From Eonycteris spelaea (lineage: Eukaryota > Chordata > Mammalia > Chiroptera > Pteropodidae), in assembly GCA_003508835.1 (NCBI GenBank), contig PUFA01000225.1:558001-622000 (forward strand): a DNA stretch of 64,000 bases, given 5' to 3'. Under the pieces are notes generated by a model that was given only the letters and a program-made list of their open reading frames with translations, was not told the DNA's origin and searched no databases. A program made the translations under genes and the position numbers. Shown here piece after piece: positions 1-11,200 of the stretch (positions are counted from its first letter, which is position 1; each line of letters opens with the position of its first letter).

Positions 1-429
1 GAATAAGGAAGTGAAAATTCACTAAAATAAAGTTTTGGGCTATCTGTAAATAGGCTACATATCAAAGCAAGAAAAATTTATGTTGGCACTAAAATTAGAA
101 CTTCCTGCCCGTGAGGGCTGTTTTGGAAAGGCTTTCCAAGAAGCTGTCGAATCGCCTTTTTGTGAGTATTTAAGGGGATGGATTCTCCCCTTGCTGGAGT
201 GGGACATGGAAGAGATGCCTCCTCAACCCACGGACCCTCTGAAACTCTGGCCACAACCACCAGCTCTGCCCCTGGCTTCCTAGCTCTGGCCCCAATTCTA
301 GCATCCCAGATAGCTGGCCTCTGGGGCACACCTACCACTTGATGAGTCCTTCCCTGTACGTGTCCTCTCCTCCCACCCCAGCACATTGCAGATCTCATCC
401 TATTTAATCTTAAGATCACATCACGAGGG

Positions 430-560
430 AGGCATCATTCTTCCTACATAGCAGAGGAGGGAATTACAGCTCAGAGCCGAACAAACCTCCCAGCGTCAGG
501 CAGCTGGTAAGGAGCAGTCAGGAGTCAGATCCTGTTGGAATCTCTGCCGATTTTTCCACC
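430..560 (-). repeat. MIR SINE fragment
   Basis: It reads like the antisense of the MIR core: a bulk of acagctcagagc, cagctggtaa and agtcagatcctg similar to the MIR class in reverse. It is degraded, and its ends are approximate. Confidence 0.5.
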
Positions 561-1019
561 GTGCCACTGGTTCTCAAAGGGGGAAGTGACAGATACCAGG
601 ATGATGGGGAGGGTGTCCTCGCCTGCGTCTGCACACGTGTGCATGTGCAGGTAAAGCCCACTGACCTTCGGGGCAAGGACCCTCTTCACTTTGAGATGAT
701 GTCCTTCCTTCTCTTTGGTGTTAAGATGTGCTTTATGAAGTGAGACTACTGGATGGCAGGGTTTTTTCCCCCTTCAGATGTGCTTATTTGATTTTATGAG
801 AAGTCGGTTCCTCCGATTTTCTTCTGTGAGTTTCACTGGGCACAGAATCCAAAAGTCTGAGCCTGGTGACTCCCCTAGCATCCTCTCCAGTACCCTCACT
901 GCCCAAGGAGGGGAACCTCCTCAGGTGGCATCTCTAATGCTGGGCCTGCAGTCTGGGAGGCAGGTGGTGCCTGTGAGCATCAGCACAGAACAGGAGCCCA
1001 GCAAGGACAGAGAAACATG

Positions 1020-1115
1020 GGCCTTGGGCGATTAACCCAGGCTCTGCACCTCGGTTTCCTAGTATACGTGGAGATGAAACAGCACCTCTCTTAGGATGGG
1101 TGTGAAGATTAAAGG
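1020..1115 (+). repeat. MIR SINE fragment
   Basis: It contains the MIR-like string ctcggtttcctagtatacgt followed by a degraded gtgaagattaaa motif typical of the 3' half of MIR. Its ends are approximate. Confidence 0.45.
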
Positions 1116-1490
1116 CGTCAGGCTGGGTGAGGCATCAGGCAGAGTCCACACTCACAGCCACAAATCCACATGCCCCGAGCCCCCATCTCTGACTCACTGA
1201 GAATGATCTTACATCAAGGTCAAATGAATTCTCTTTTTGGACATACAGCAAGTGCTTAAAGTCAGATGAAATTCTCGTCTCTGACTGCACTATATTCTCA
1301 AGACTACAGTGGACGCCTACGCCTTGAGAGGATGGCGACGCACCCACGGACAGGCCGAAGTGCCAACGTGCCTATTTGGAAAGTGGACAGCTGTCATCCA
1401 ACCTGCACGGTCGCGTACAGGGACCCTGCACCCCTGAGGCAGGGCTGGCTTAAGGACCCAGCCCTCCCCGGCGCAGTGGGGACTCCTTAC

Positions 1491-1562
1491 CCTTCAATGA
1501 TGCGGTTGTTGTCCTGGAGGTCAAAGGCCAGCAGCTTCATCTCCTCACAGAGCTCTTCCATG
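1491..1562 (-). CDS. IKBKE: IKBKE coding exon 19 (residues 684-708), adaptor-binding tail
   Basis: The exon is 72 bases and encodes [20 protein letters not shown] then IIE. It is part of the C-terminal helix that binds TANK, NAP1 and SINTBAD. The acceptor is ttgcacag and the donor gtaagg. The split last codon begins GG, giving G where human has R. The remaining exon (human LNRVPAPPDV) was looked for in 1-1490 and not found. Confidence 0.92.
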
Positions 1563-1750
1563 CTGTGCAAGGCAGAGGCAGGAGAGGCGCTGTGCCTGGG
1601 GCCAGAGCCGGTGCCCGGACCCCCTCCCCGCGAGGCCCACCACCAAGCCTCCCTTACCCTGACTTCTAGGCCTGGTATGAGGTTAAACCCCTGCAGCTCT
1701 AACCTCAGCACCCAGCCCCTTACTCCATCCTCCCCCCGCCCCCCCCCCAT

Positions 1751-1781
<31 letters not shown>

Positions 1782-4700
1782 CTCTCTGCACTTACTGGAC
1801 ACCTAGGTCCCTTAGGGCAGGACTGGCATAAGTTGCTACGGAGGGTGGTGAGGCCGGAGCCCCCTTTGTTCTGTCCTGAAGTAGCTGGTGAGATAGCCCA
1901 TCAAGGATCTGGAGGGAACCACACTTTAGTCAGAAGGGAAGACACAGCTCGCCTTTGGGGAAGGGGAGGTGCTGGGGGATGGTAAGAAAAGGGTCACACA
2001 ACAGCCCCCAGTCGGCCCCCCTGGAGCACCCGAACCCACGAGCCTCCTTCCCGTCCCGGGAGCGCAGCTGGCGCAGCCGCCGTCACCCGCCGTGACTGAT
2101 GTAGCGATCAGGCTGCCAACTGCTCCGCGTCTAGCCTACACCTCCTGCGAAGCAGCAGCCGGGAGCTGCAGAGGCGCAGGGCGCAGCCTCGCGCCAGCTC
2201 TGGACGGGCGGAGGACACGGCGCGGCTGTGCCCTGTGCTGGGAGGGGGGAGGAGCCCCGTCTGGCTCTCCTCAAAGAAGCCCTGCTCGGTTCCTGTTTCC
2301 ACAGCAGGCGGCCTCTCCGGCTGCTCTCTTTACCGAAGGCAGACCAGAGGGTCAAGCAGAGCTCACAGGGCCCCTCTCAGGCGCGGGCTGGAGACGGCCG
2401 GGCTGCACGGGCATGAGGAAGGTGTCTCGGCCTTGCGGAGGCTCTGCCCTCACAGTAACCTTCGGTCTGAGATCACCAGGCAGTGCCCTCCACTCCTTCT
2501 CCATCCCCACCTCAGGCACCTCTGTGGGTCAGAGACCTCCAACCCACGCCAAGGTGCTTGGACTCAGTCAAGGGCAGCTCTGCCCAGAGGCAGCGGAATG
2601 GCCCGAATGCCCCTAGAGTACCAGACTGACCTGGCTCCCCTCAGCAGCCCAGGTGCCCCCGAAATCTCACCTTGCTGAGGCCCTCCTGGACCCCCTGGGC
2701 TTCTGTGTTGCAGGCAGCCACGGAGCAGCCGACCAGGCGCAGGTGGTTCCTGGCCTTGTGCACCAACCTCAAGAGAGCAGATGAGAAATCAGAGCCAGAC
2801 TCACGGCTCTTGCCAGCCCCCGCGCCCCCCCCCCCAGCTGTGGTCGGGCTACCACACAGACACGGAGGGCAGGCTTCCAGACAGAGGCCAGAGCCCGTGG
2901 GTCCCAGGCGTTTGCCTCCCTTACTGCCTCTTTTCTTCCAGGTGTTTCCTCACCTCTCACCTGCCCCATTATAAGTGCTCACACTGACTGAGGCTGGTGA
3001 GGGTCCCAGCAGAACCCCATGGGAGCCGCGGATACACATGGTGCTGGGCCGGTCACCAGGCCGTTTAAGATGAGTGTGAGGCCAGGTCAGGCTCCAGCGA
3101 GGCCAGCCCACACTTAATGCGGGAACTGCTCATGCTCCCGTTTTCAGAGCAAATCAAGGTCAAGGCTCGTTTGTGAATCCTCTAAGCGGAGGGAGTGAAC
3201 AAGAACACTTTTCCCATTGCACAAAAGGAAACGACGTCCAAGGTGCCAACCAGTGGCTGGTTCTCAACCTTGGCTACACGGCAGAATCCTCTGAGGCGCG
3301 TTGAAACTACTGATATCTGAGCTTCACAGCAATTAAATCGGAATTTGGGGTGAGTTGGGGTGCAGGGGCTGGGCGCTGTATTCTAACATGAGGGTGGTGG
3401 GCCTCGGACAGGCAGCACCTGAGAAACTGCCCTCTGTCACCAGGAGGAACCAGCAGCCCTGCCGGCAGGGCGAGGACAAGGGGCCTGCGAGGAGGGAGAA
3501 CCTGATCTCCCACAGGGGACAGGGTGCGAGGAGGCTCTGTTTAAGGACCTTGGCCTGCCCCTGCTTCCCTGACTAGTTGTCCTCATCCCAGAGGGACCTC
3601 GTGTTCTCCCCAGAGAGGCAGGACTTTCCAACGTGACCACCTGGGACTTTGGGAAGAACCAAGATTTCAGTGGCAGTTCCGCTCATACGCTAGTCCTGGG
3701 CCTGCTACTTGCTAGCGATGTGGTATCGAGGAAGAGACCTGTTCTCGGAGCCTCAATTTCCTCATCTGTGAGATGAGGTGACAGTACCTTCTACACAGGG
3801 GAGATACAGTGGGGTTAAACAGGCTAAGGTACAGAATCACCCAGCAGACTGCCTGGCCACCCATGGCGGCAAAACTGCCATTTCTTTGCTTTTGTCCCTT
3901 TGTCCCACCTCCCTCTCAGTCAGGGCTCTGCAAGGCCAGGGCTGTCTGAGCCTAGAAGGGCACTGGGATTCATGAGCTCAGGAGGGAGGGCCAGACTGTT
4001 ACCTCATCCGATTGCCATGCGTGACCAGGGATGTCTGATACTTCTGCACACACTCCTCCTGGAACACCTGCAGGAGCCTTTTGGCTAAGTGACTAAAATT
4101 CACCCTGAAGAGACGAGGAAACAGAGGCACAAGATGAGCAGTCAGAGCCCCCTGAGCACAAGCCTCGCACCTCTGAGTCTCCACCACCTACATGCCCAGG
4201 CCCTGAGCCTGTGGCAGGGCTGTGTCTCCGCAGGAGATGACGCTCGCACAGGGGGATCCCGCAGTCAGAGCGGCCGGCACACAGCGCGTGTCAGCAGAGA
4301 GATGTGGGAGGACAGGGGACTCAAAACGCAAACACACTCTCAAGCTCAAGCCCCAGAGGAAGGTGCAATGATTATGGAAAGTTGTGTGTGTGTGTGTGCG
4401 TGTGTGTGTGTGCGCGTGTGAACTGTCAGGGGTGGGCACAGAACTGGGGAAGTGAGTTCCCAAACAAGCATTAAGTCAGGGAGATGAGAGTGTATAGGAG
4501 GGGGAAGCCCAAAGGAAAGCTCAGGTGGAAGTCAGTCACAAGTGGTCAGTCAGTGAGGACAATCAGGAAAAGAAATCCTTGTTCAGAAAGAAACCCAGTT
4601 TCATCAAGACTGCTTCTGAGGAACCTTCCCCAGACTCGGCCACCGATTTCCTCTCCTGGCCTCAGACAACTGCCCCAGAGAGTGACCTGGCCTTCCTCCT

Positions 4701-7700
4701 GCCCAGCCATGGTCTGTGATCGGGGCCCTTCACCACTTCTTGTCGGGCACAGAGAATCGCTCTGCCCTAGTGACACCCACCCTCCTGCTCACCCTCCTGC
4801 TGGGGTACAGGCCACTCACTTATCCAGTTTGTGAATCTGCTCCTCGTTGTAGCCAAGCCCTGAAGGAAACAGACAGAAATGATGTCACCTGTTCAACCAG
4901 TCAACAAAACAGTGCTAAGTGTTGGGGACAACTACAAAGACGAACATAGCCTGGCCTGGCCCCTGCTCTGTGGGAGCTCACAGCCCAGTGGAATCAGGAA
5001 GGACAGAAGGAGTGAACCAAGCACTGTGACGAGGGAGGGGCGTACCTGGGGCTGGCGAATGCTTCAGGTAAGAATTGGTGGTTGAGACGGGCCCTGAGGG
5101 ATGCTTCGTCAGCCGGCCCCTCAGCCAACAACCCTCCCAGAGTGACTGACGCCTACAGTCAGTCCTCAAATATTCGAGCTGCAGGCAGAGCCAGCTGGGC
5201 TCTGTAGCAAAGAGCTGAATAAGCCAGGCCACCACCCTCTACCTCCCTTTGAGGCCCCGCCGCATTTGCTGGAAGGGCTGAAGCTTTCCTGATGTTCTCT
5301 GCACTGGAGAGGTGCTGCCCCCTCCTGGGCTTTGAAGAAATGGGCATGTGGATCAGCGGCTCCCCAAGAGGACATGAGCCAGAGGTCACCTTGCTGGCCT
5401 CCCTGCACATCCCTAACAGATCTCCTTCCTGGGCTCTTCATCCATGTCCTGCTCTCAGCCTGCTGGACTTTTGAAGCCCAAGGTGCAAGCCCAGCCCTGC
5501 GACCTATTAGCAGAGGGCGATACACAAGTGTTTTCCCTCACCAAGTCTGTTTCCTCATGTCACATGTAACACACAGGACAGGTGCGAGGGCAGAAAACGA
5601 GTGCTTCATTATTCACTATTGAGCATTTATCAAAATGGCATCTTTCAACACCCAACTATTCTTCCAGGCTATTCTTCCTGGTTCATTTTGAATTTTTGTA
5701 AAGGACCCTTGAAGACCAATAGAACTAAACTCTTCTTGAGGCTGTAAAATGGTGTAGTTAAAAGCAGCCGGACCTAGATTGCTTGGGCTCCTCAAATCTG
5801 CCTGTGTCTGTTTCCTCATCTATAAAATGGAGAGGCTAATGGTGCCTGGAGCTTTTATGAGCATTAAATAAATCAGGAACATACACAGCATGTAAAAATG
5901 GCGCCCAGTACTTGGGAGGTGCTCAGAAGGGCTACGATTATAGGATTATGAAATGCCAGTGATAGGGGCAGAAAAGCCTTTGAGGTGCTCCTAACATCAC
6001 AGCAAAGGAGGCCACCTGAGTGCCAGGCCAGACTGGAGCCCAGGGCCCTGCTGCTTCCAGGAGCAGGAGCGATGCAGTCGCCCGTCTGCCCTGCCTTCCC
6101 CTGCCCCTCCCCTGCGGGGGCCTGGCCCAGAGGCGGGACTGGGCTCTCAAGGAGGGAAGGTCACCTTCTCGATCCGGTGGCCACCCGGCACTCGGCACAC
6201 ATGGCTGTAGAGTACTTGACAGGTGGCCAGCTGGACTGAGGAACTGACTTTTTATTTTAATTCATTAAATTAAATTAAATTAAATTTAAAAAACTGAAGG
6301 AGGGTAGACTTTTTTTTTTTCACATGAAACACAGCTTTATTGTCTTGGTAAGACTGCATTTCACTTTGTTAAAAAATTAGCTTCCAGATAGATGAGCTGT
6401 AAGAGTCAAACACACATGGGATTGTGAAGACGTAGCACAAAAAAAAAAGAATGTCAAGTATCTCTTTGAAACTGGATTTATACGGATTACACGTTGAAAT
6501 GACAATTGGAAACACTGGGTGAAAAATATATTATTAAAATATTACCCGTGTCTTCCTCTTTTTGAATTTTGGCTACTAGAGAACTTCGAATTACATACAT
6601 GACCGGCATAATAAGTATGGGGCTTTTTAGATCATCCTAGAGGTAGGAGAGACCTTGGCAATGAAGCCCGAGACCGTTAGGAAAGGCATATCAGGAAATG
6701 CTCGGGGCAGGGGTGGGAGAGAGACGGTTGGGTCCCGGCATATTAGGTCCCTGATCCCAAGAGTCAACGGAGCCCTCCCCAGGCCCAGCTTTCCCACAGG
6801 CTGGACCCTTCCCCGTCGGCTGGACCCTTCCCCGCCCCAAGAAGGCAGCCACCATGGGCGAGCAGCTTCCCTTCCCTGAGCCTGTCGATGCGCTGCCCCA
6901 GCCCAGAGGGTCCTCGTGAGGCGTAGCAGATAACGCAGGCAAAGTGCCTGGCCCAGTGGCTCTAAATGGTATTTCTCCCGGTTCTCCACTTTCTGGAAAA
7001 CCTGACTGTTTTCGTGGGTTAAAGACACAATGTACAGGAAAACACTCCTTGAGCTGTAAGGTGTCCCACAGAGGTGAGGGTTCTCTCTCAAGAGCCACCC
7101 AGGCTCCAGCTGCCGCATCCCCCATGCACGTCATCTGAGACCCCCATCTGGCAATAGGCACAAGTATACAGGCCTCATGTCCCTCACTGGTCTGTAGGCA
7201 GCTGGAGGCCAGTAAGCCTTAGACCAGCTGCTCCCTGGCTCCACATGGCACCATCCACATGGTGAGTCTCCAGCAGCCACTCCGGATGGAGTAAAACAAA
7301 TAACCGAATATATCTGGAAGGGAAGAAGGAAGGAAGGAAGGAAGGAAGGAAGGAAGGAAGGAAGGAAGGAAGGAAGGAAGGAAGGAAGGAAGGAAGGGCC
7401 CGAGAAGAAATGTTTTTCTCTTCCCATGTCTCACCTGGCCTCATCCTGGATTTCTTGAACTGCTTGTAGATGAGGTACATCTTATCCAAGCAACACTGAA
7501 TCTGCTGGATGCTGTGGGCAGGAGAAAGGCACCAGGTGATGGAAGAATCAAAAAGCACAGAGCACAGGGTGGGAAGGGGACGGGATGGTGAGGGGAGGAA
7601 GTGGGAGCTGTCTCCCTACAGGAGACTCACTGTCACAGTTTTGGGGGCCAGTCTGGGAGTGGGGGTGACCCTCCTTTCTCTAAGATTTTTGAGGCATTTG

Positions 7701-7739
7701 GGGCCAGCCAGCCATCTCCTATTCTCATGTTTATTCTTA

Positions 7740-7830
<91 letters not shown>

Positions 7831-8220
7831 GAGGTGTTTAGTAGATGAGACTGACAAAAGGCCAAGCAGGACAGACAACAGGAGGGTGGCCTTTGCTACA
7901 AGAAGTTTGAGACTAGACTCTGGGAAGGAGGCTTGGACCCTGAAAACACGAGGGTCTGGGAGGGGAGTGCAGCAGAAATCTTTTTTAGTCACCTGGAAAA
8001 GGGAAAAGCCGTGCCTTCTCAGTATACCCAACTCCTGGTACAAGAGAGAACCTGAATATGAAATCAGCAATCCTTGTTTAAAACAATAATGAATCAACGG
8101 ACCGCAGTCCTGCCTGGAGGCAGGGGAAGGAGGGAAATGACCTCTCAAGGACCTGGCCTGGGCTTACGGTCATTATTATCTCTTCCTTTTCAGGCTGGAT
8201 ACAAACACTTTGAGATGTTG

Positions 8221-8263
<43 letters not shown>

Positions 8264-11200
8264 TGCAGAGGTGTTCTTCCTCACCCTCAGGTTTATTTAG
8301 CTGTACTTCCTCCCCACAGCTCCCCCAATGACCAGGCTCGGCTATTTCTGGCGCTGGACTCAGGGCAGAGCCAAGCTTGTTCCCAGGGCTTGTGGGCCCA
8401 GGGCATCTGCACGCCCTGAGAACGTAAGGTGGATAAGACCTCAGATCATTATCCAGAAGGCTCGGGCCGGAGGGGCTCCAAATTCACAATTGTCTTCATA
8501 TTTTAGAACGGCGATTCCACATACATATACTACATTGTGTAATACCTCATGGGGCCTGGACAGCACCCTGTCACCGAATACACTTCAGAGAACCTTAAGA
8601 AGATTTGCTCTAAGTGAGATGAATAAAGACCATAGAGAGCCTCTCCTCAGTTTAGGCAGGTTTGCAGCCAACACAGTTAAGAAAAAAACCCTGTGGTTTT
8701 CATGGCTCTTTGAATTCAGAGTTGAGGACCTGGGGTTATGAGTCCAGGAAGGTGCTGAGGAGAACACCCTGCTTAGGGTGGCACCCCTCAGGCAATCATG
8801 GGTGAGTGGGTGGCCATTGTATGTTCCTTAAGAGGGATAATGGGGTCTAAAAGCTGTAAATCCTTGCTGTAGGCCAAGAATTGTAGGCTTTGGAGGTGGG
8901 CAAACCTGACCTGAGCTGTTGATTGTCACTTACTGGCTGTGACTCAGGGCAAATTAACCTCCCTGAGTGATCCTTCTCTTGTATCAAGGGGCACCGTATT
9001 AGTATCATTCCTGTCTCGAGGACGAAATGAGATGACATGAGCAGGAAGACCTACCCAAAGACGTATCCGATGAAGAGCAGGGGCTCAGAAGAGAATGGGA
9101 ACTAAATTAGTTTTTCATTTAAAATTTTGCACCTGCTAAGATTTCAAGTTTATTCTCTAAACTCCCAGATCAGGGCGGGACCCCAGATTCTTTTCCCCTT
9201 CTGGCCAGTCTCAGGGGAGGGTCTCGTGCATTCCCAGATTCCCGCCCCCCCCCGCCCCCACTACCCCATGCCCCAGAGCCATTGCCGAGATAAGGGAGAA
9301 AGCAGGCTGATGCCTAAAAAGGCTTCTGGACCTTTCGAGCTGTGCACCCCGCCCCCACCCCTGCCCCACCAAGAAGGTAAATCCCACAGACCTTCTGTCC
9401 TCATGTACCTGATCCCGGTTCTTCGCCAGCTCTGAGCTCAGGCTACTCAGGTTCGTCTGGGTCTCTGTGATATTGTAGGAAAATCTGGAGAGGACCTCAG
9501 CCAACTATAGGGCAAAAAGGCAGAGCCCAGTGGGGTGTTCAGGTCGGGGCTCTGCAGGCAGCCAGGCGGAGCCACTGCCTCCCAGCTCCGCCCTGAAAGT
9601 GGCCCTGCCCCAGGCTTACTCACAGCCCGCAGCGTGGACCTCAGCTCTGCGGCCCTCTTCAGTTCTTCGATCTCGGGCATCCTAGCCATGTTGCTGAGCC
9701 TCAAAGCAAGGACAGAGAAATGACACATTTGGGGCGTCAGGAGGCGAAGCGCTCCATGACTACGTGTTGAGCATGGAGCCTTCAGGACAGCTGTGCTGGC
9801 TTGTGGGGCATCTGGAGAGTTTCGTGGTTGGGCGAGAAGCGTGAATTCGAAGAGGCCCCTCTTCCTCCAGTGGTGACGCTGTCGGGCATTGCAATGAGCA
9901 AAGACCGAAGAGATCAAAACAACTCAAATCTATGGACATTCAACGCAAGGCGGCTGTTAATGAACTCCAGACTAGAAAAATGTGTAACTAAAGGAAAAGA
10001 ATAAAGCTCCTTTCCAGTAAAGTTCCTTTCTGTGTTTCATGATAAACAATAGCTTATGGATAAGGGGAAAGCTGTATTTTATAGAATACTAGCCAATAAT
10101 GTGCCAGGACTTGGAATATCAGCAGCGTTCTGCCCCAGTGAAATTACTCCCTTGGGCGTGGTGCTAAAATCCATGATAAATGATTAAGGCATGGATATTC
10201 GTGTGGTGCCAAAGTAACGCCACACTGATTCTTTCACAGAGAAAAGACAATTCTATAATATACAATAGAGGAATCAGCCCGTCACTGCCCGATGATGGGT
10301 AAATATGAAGTGTCCCAGCATTACTGTGATATATTTAGCCTAAAATTTAACTTGAATCCATTCAGTCTTTAAAACTCTCAGTTCACAGGAAATGCCAGGA
10401 AAGAAGAACAAGACAGGTGACATCCAGAGGAAGTGCAGATGAATCCAGAAGATGGGAAGTGAGTATTGCCCCTCTAACAAGCCTGTGTAATGGGGTGGGG
10501 GGCTGGGCGGAGCAGGGAGGAGGCAACCTGTCTAGATTAAAACAGATTTAAGGAATACAACTACCACCCTCAATCAAAGTGTGCTCTTGAGAGTAAATCC
10601 CGGTTTAGATGAAACCAGCGAGAAAAGAAAATTTGTGGGATAATTAGGGAGATTTGAATATGAATGGGTGCTGGATGAGATGAAAATGTATGACTGGAGG
10701 GGGAGGGCTCATTAGCTGAGAAAAGCAGGTTGTAGAACAGTAAGTACTGGAAACCCGCGCGCTGGTTGACATCCGCACTGTCTGGAAGGATCCGTACTGC
10801 TAGGGTGTGACAACCTCTCTCTGGGTGGTAGAATAAGGTATTTCAACTTCGTTTTTGCGTATCTGTGTTTTCCAACTTTCTACAATGGTCGTATATACTG
10901 TTTTTACAACAGTAACAATTAGGAAGAAGAATCCTGTGTGTTTGGATTGGGGATGGAGGGGACGGGGAGAAGCGGAGTGGGGAGTCGGGACACAGCGGAG
11001 GCCGGGACCGTGGCTCGCTTTGCCCGCCTTCGGTCTCCAGCCTTGAGCGAGGTTTTTAGCGCACGGGGGTGACTCCCTACGTGGTTGTTGAATGAATTAT
11101 TGAGTGTATGAATGAATTCGGGGGCATGGAACTTCTGATGGCAGAAGATGAGACTGACCCCATCTGACTAGGCAGGGAGTCAGGGACATGGGTTTGAGTC

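Larger units (their letters stand above)
1..1490. other. Last IKBKE intron (left edge), no exon seen
   Basis: No reading of the short final IKBKE exon and no other gene was recognised here. MIR fragments lie at about 430-560 and 1020-1115. The rest is unique-looking, moderately GC-rich sequence. Confidence 0.6.
4860..7434. other. IKBKE intron 14, repeats only
   Basis: This is the 2.6 kb intron between exons 14 and 15. It holds an MIR, an AT-rich TTAAA tract (about 6264-6290), a probable hAT-type remnant, a short tandem duplication at 6802-6837 and the GGAA microsatellite. No exon was recognised. Confidence 0.7.

Noticed and set aside
1266..1985. 239-residue open frame on the plus strand
   Set aside because: It runs antisense over IKBKE exons 18 and 19 and the CA repeat and has no recognisable domain.
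1969..2616. 215-residue open frame on the plus strand
   Set aside because: It lies over the CpG-rich block, where stop codons are rare. Composition is low-complexity and no family was recognised.
7131..7558. Open frames with repeated LPSF units
   Set aside because: Produced by the GGAA microsatellite.
7601..8331. Frames with long histidine-threonine or cysteine-valine runs
   Set aside because: Produced by CA/GT microsatellites.
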